The notes beneath the pieces were generated by a model. The model saw only the letters and a list, made by a program, of their open reading frames with translations. It was not told the origin of the DNA and searched no databases. Below are positions 14,003-14,926 of a stretch of 14,926 bases of DNA, piece after piece (position 1 is the first letter of the stretch; each line of letters opens with the position of its first letter). This stretch comes from DAOVRD01 sp964605915 (GTDB lineage Bacteria; Planctomycetota; Brocadiia; SM23-32): the NCBI GenBank assembly GCA_964605915.1, contig CAZSET010000085.1:1-14926 (forward strand), written 5' to 3'. Both the position numbers and the translations under genes were made by a program.

Positions 14003-14791
14003 TCAACATGCGGCTTCCAGGTCGAGGATGCGGCCGTAGGCGTCCCACAGGGAGCGGGAGTAGTCCATGATGCGGCCGGGCTGGTCGCTCTCCGGTATTT
14101 CGGCCAGGCAGTAGCCCTCGTAGCCGCGCTCGCGCAGCAGGCGCAACAGTTCCAGCGACGGATAGTCCGCGGCGCACAGATCCCGCATGTGGACGAGTGC
14201 TATCCGATCGGCCAACAGCTCGAAGCTGCCCCGGATCGAGCCGTCGACGACTTCGCCCGCATTGCAGTTCCAACAGACGAGCGCATTGGGGTGGTTCGCG
14301 TGGTCCAGGATCCTCTTGATGCGGGCCGGATCGCTGGTCAGGGGTCCGTGCACCTCGAGCCGCACCTGAACGCCGAGGGCGGCGGCATGTTCGGCGCACT
14401 CGCCCAGCGCCTGGCCGATCTGGCGGAGCGTGGTCTCCTCGGGCACGCCCTCGTCGAGCTTCAGGCCGTTGGGGCGCACCTTGATGCCGGGCGCGCCCAC
14501 GTCGGCGGCCAGTTGCGCGTACCGCTTCGTGCCCTCGATGTGGCGGCGCAGTTCATCGGGATCGGTCATGTGGTACTCGAATGCGCTGCCCAGCCCGGCC
14601 AGCTCGACCGGGCCTTCCTCGAACTTGCGGCGCACCTCCCTGCGCTGGGCATCCGTCAGGTCGACCTCGACGCCGTGGGCGTGCGTGGTGCGCAGTTCGA
14701 CCCCTGCGAAGCCGTGCCCCTCGCACATCCCGATGATCTTGTCCAGGTCCCAGTCCTTTGCCAGGTTGTACGTGACCAATCCGAGCTTCAT
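14003..14791 (-). CDS. Sugar phosphate isomerase/epimerase-like TIM-barrel protein
   Basis: A 262-residue cytoplasmic protein of the xylose isomerase-like TIM-barrel (AP endonuclease 2) superfamily; members isomerise or epimerise sugars and sugar derivatives with a bound divalent metal. Signs are the first strand MKLGLVTYNL, GFAGVELR after the first helix, LEVHGP with likely metal ligand Glu146, VHMRD with His201, and LAEIPE with Glu231 near the C-terminus. The usual third ligand, an Asp on strand six, falls in LVCWNCNAGE, where Asn175 or Asn177 stands in its place, so metal binding or activity may be altered. The start at 14791 has only a weak, distant ribosome site (GAGGT about 10 nt upstream) but gives the normal first strand. 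It lies 36 bp after the partial gene at the right edge and 227 bp before the TetR start. No link to efflux is evident. Substrate unknown. Confidence 0.85.
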   Translation of the reverse strand: MKLGLVTYNLAKDWDLDKIIGMCEGHGFAGVELRTTHAHGVEVDLTDAQRREVRRKFEEGPVELAGLGSAFEYHMTDPDELRRHIEGTKRYAQLAADVGAPGIKVRPNGLKLDEGVPEETTLRQIGQALGECAEHAAALGVQVRLEVHGPLTSDPARIKRILDHANHPNALVCWNCNAGEVVDGSIRGSFELLADRIALVHMRDLCAADYPSLELLRLLRERGYEGYCLAEIPESDQPGRIMDYSRSLWDAYGRILDLEAAC

Positions 14792-14827
14792 GATGTGTTG
14801 ACCTCGTGTCGGAGATGGGGGGCCATC

Positions 14828-14926
14828 CTACGTGGATGTATCCCTGGCGGCCTCTCCTTTGACGCGGCTGCCGGGCTCCAGGTCGGTCGGAGGGCGCAGT
14901 ATGACGACGTCGCCGGGCTCCAGGCC
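14828..14926 (-). CDS. C-terminal end of a probable efflux adaptor (5' part beyond the window)
   Basis: An open frame enters from the right edge and ends at a TAG after 32 codons. The visible residues start GLEPGDVVILRPPTDLEPG and end in a short polar tail. The pattern G-L-x-P-G-D-x-V, a turn with Pro-Pro, then L-x-P-G-x-x-V matches the C-terminal membrane-proximal end of HlyD/RND-type periplasmic adaptors. With so little sequence this remains a suggestion. Two LEPG turns are encoded by a repeated 13-mer (14870-14882 and 14912-14924). Confidence 0.5.
   Translation of the reverse strand, partial: GLEPGDVVILRPPTDLEPGSRVKGEAARDTST

Noticed and set aside
13997..14070. Plus-strand AGGAGGTCAAC followed by ATG at 14008
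   Set aside because: It looks like a perfect ribosome site, but the frame closes after 20 codons and lies antisense to the end of the isomerase gene.
1..14926. CRISPR arrays, tRNA or rRNA genes, transposases, att sites
   Set aside because: No regularly spaced repeats, cloverleaf-like segments, rRNA signatures or transposase motifs were seen. The only tandem repeat is the 15-bp coding repeat at 7401-7445.

Overview
This window is a GC-rich piece of bacterial chromosome in which every gene I can support lies on the minus strand, so genes are read from high to low coordinates. The organism is Gram-negative: there is an outer-membrane TolC-type channel with a lipoprotein signal, periplasmic adaptors, and a secreted protein. 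A secreted TPR protein ending in a CBM9-like domain, oversized tandem adaptors and a TIM-barrel sugar isomerase together suggest Planctomycetota or a neighbouring PVC-type lineage. That placement is an inference from gene style, not from a marker gene. I see no rRNA, tRNA, CRISPR array, insertion sequence or phage gene.

Right edge (14926 to 14003): the last 32 codons of a protein that looks like an efflux adaptor C-terminus, then a sugar phosphate isomerase/epimerase-like TIM-barrel protein.

Centre (13841 to 5317): a six-gene efflux operon, in order TetR-family repressor, TolC-like outer-membrane lipoprotein, two paralogous HlyD/MacA-type adaptors, an ABC ATPase and a MacB-type permease. Most joints are tight (11 bp gap, 14 bp overlap, 108 bp gap with a hairpin, 15 bp gap, 4 bp overlap). 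In front of the TetR gene is a well-formed sigma70-type promoter (consensus -35, 17 bp spacer). It carries two different perfect dyads, one in the spacer and one over the expected start of transcription. The simplest reading is a self-repressing switch for a tripartite MacAB-TolC-like export machine with two adaptor types.

Left part (5083 to 1): a small ankyrin-repeat protein; a secreted protein with a TPR-like N-terminus, a long unassigned middle and a CBM9-like C-terminus; and, coupled to it by an ATGA overlap, a membrane sensor histidine kinase that runs off the left edge. The kinase's extracytoplasmic domain also contains TPR-like helices. The secreted protein may therefore be a partner or ligand-sensing accessory of the kinase.

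The most unusual features are the two adaptors and the secreted-protein/kinase pair. The adaptors are nearly twice the usual MacA size, share a C-terminal motif outside the normal adaptor fold, and share a 69-nt stretch with only one mismatch.
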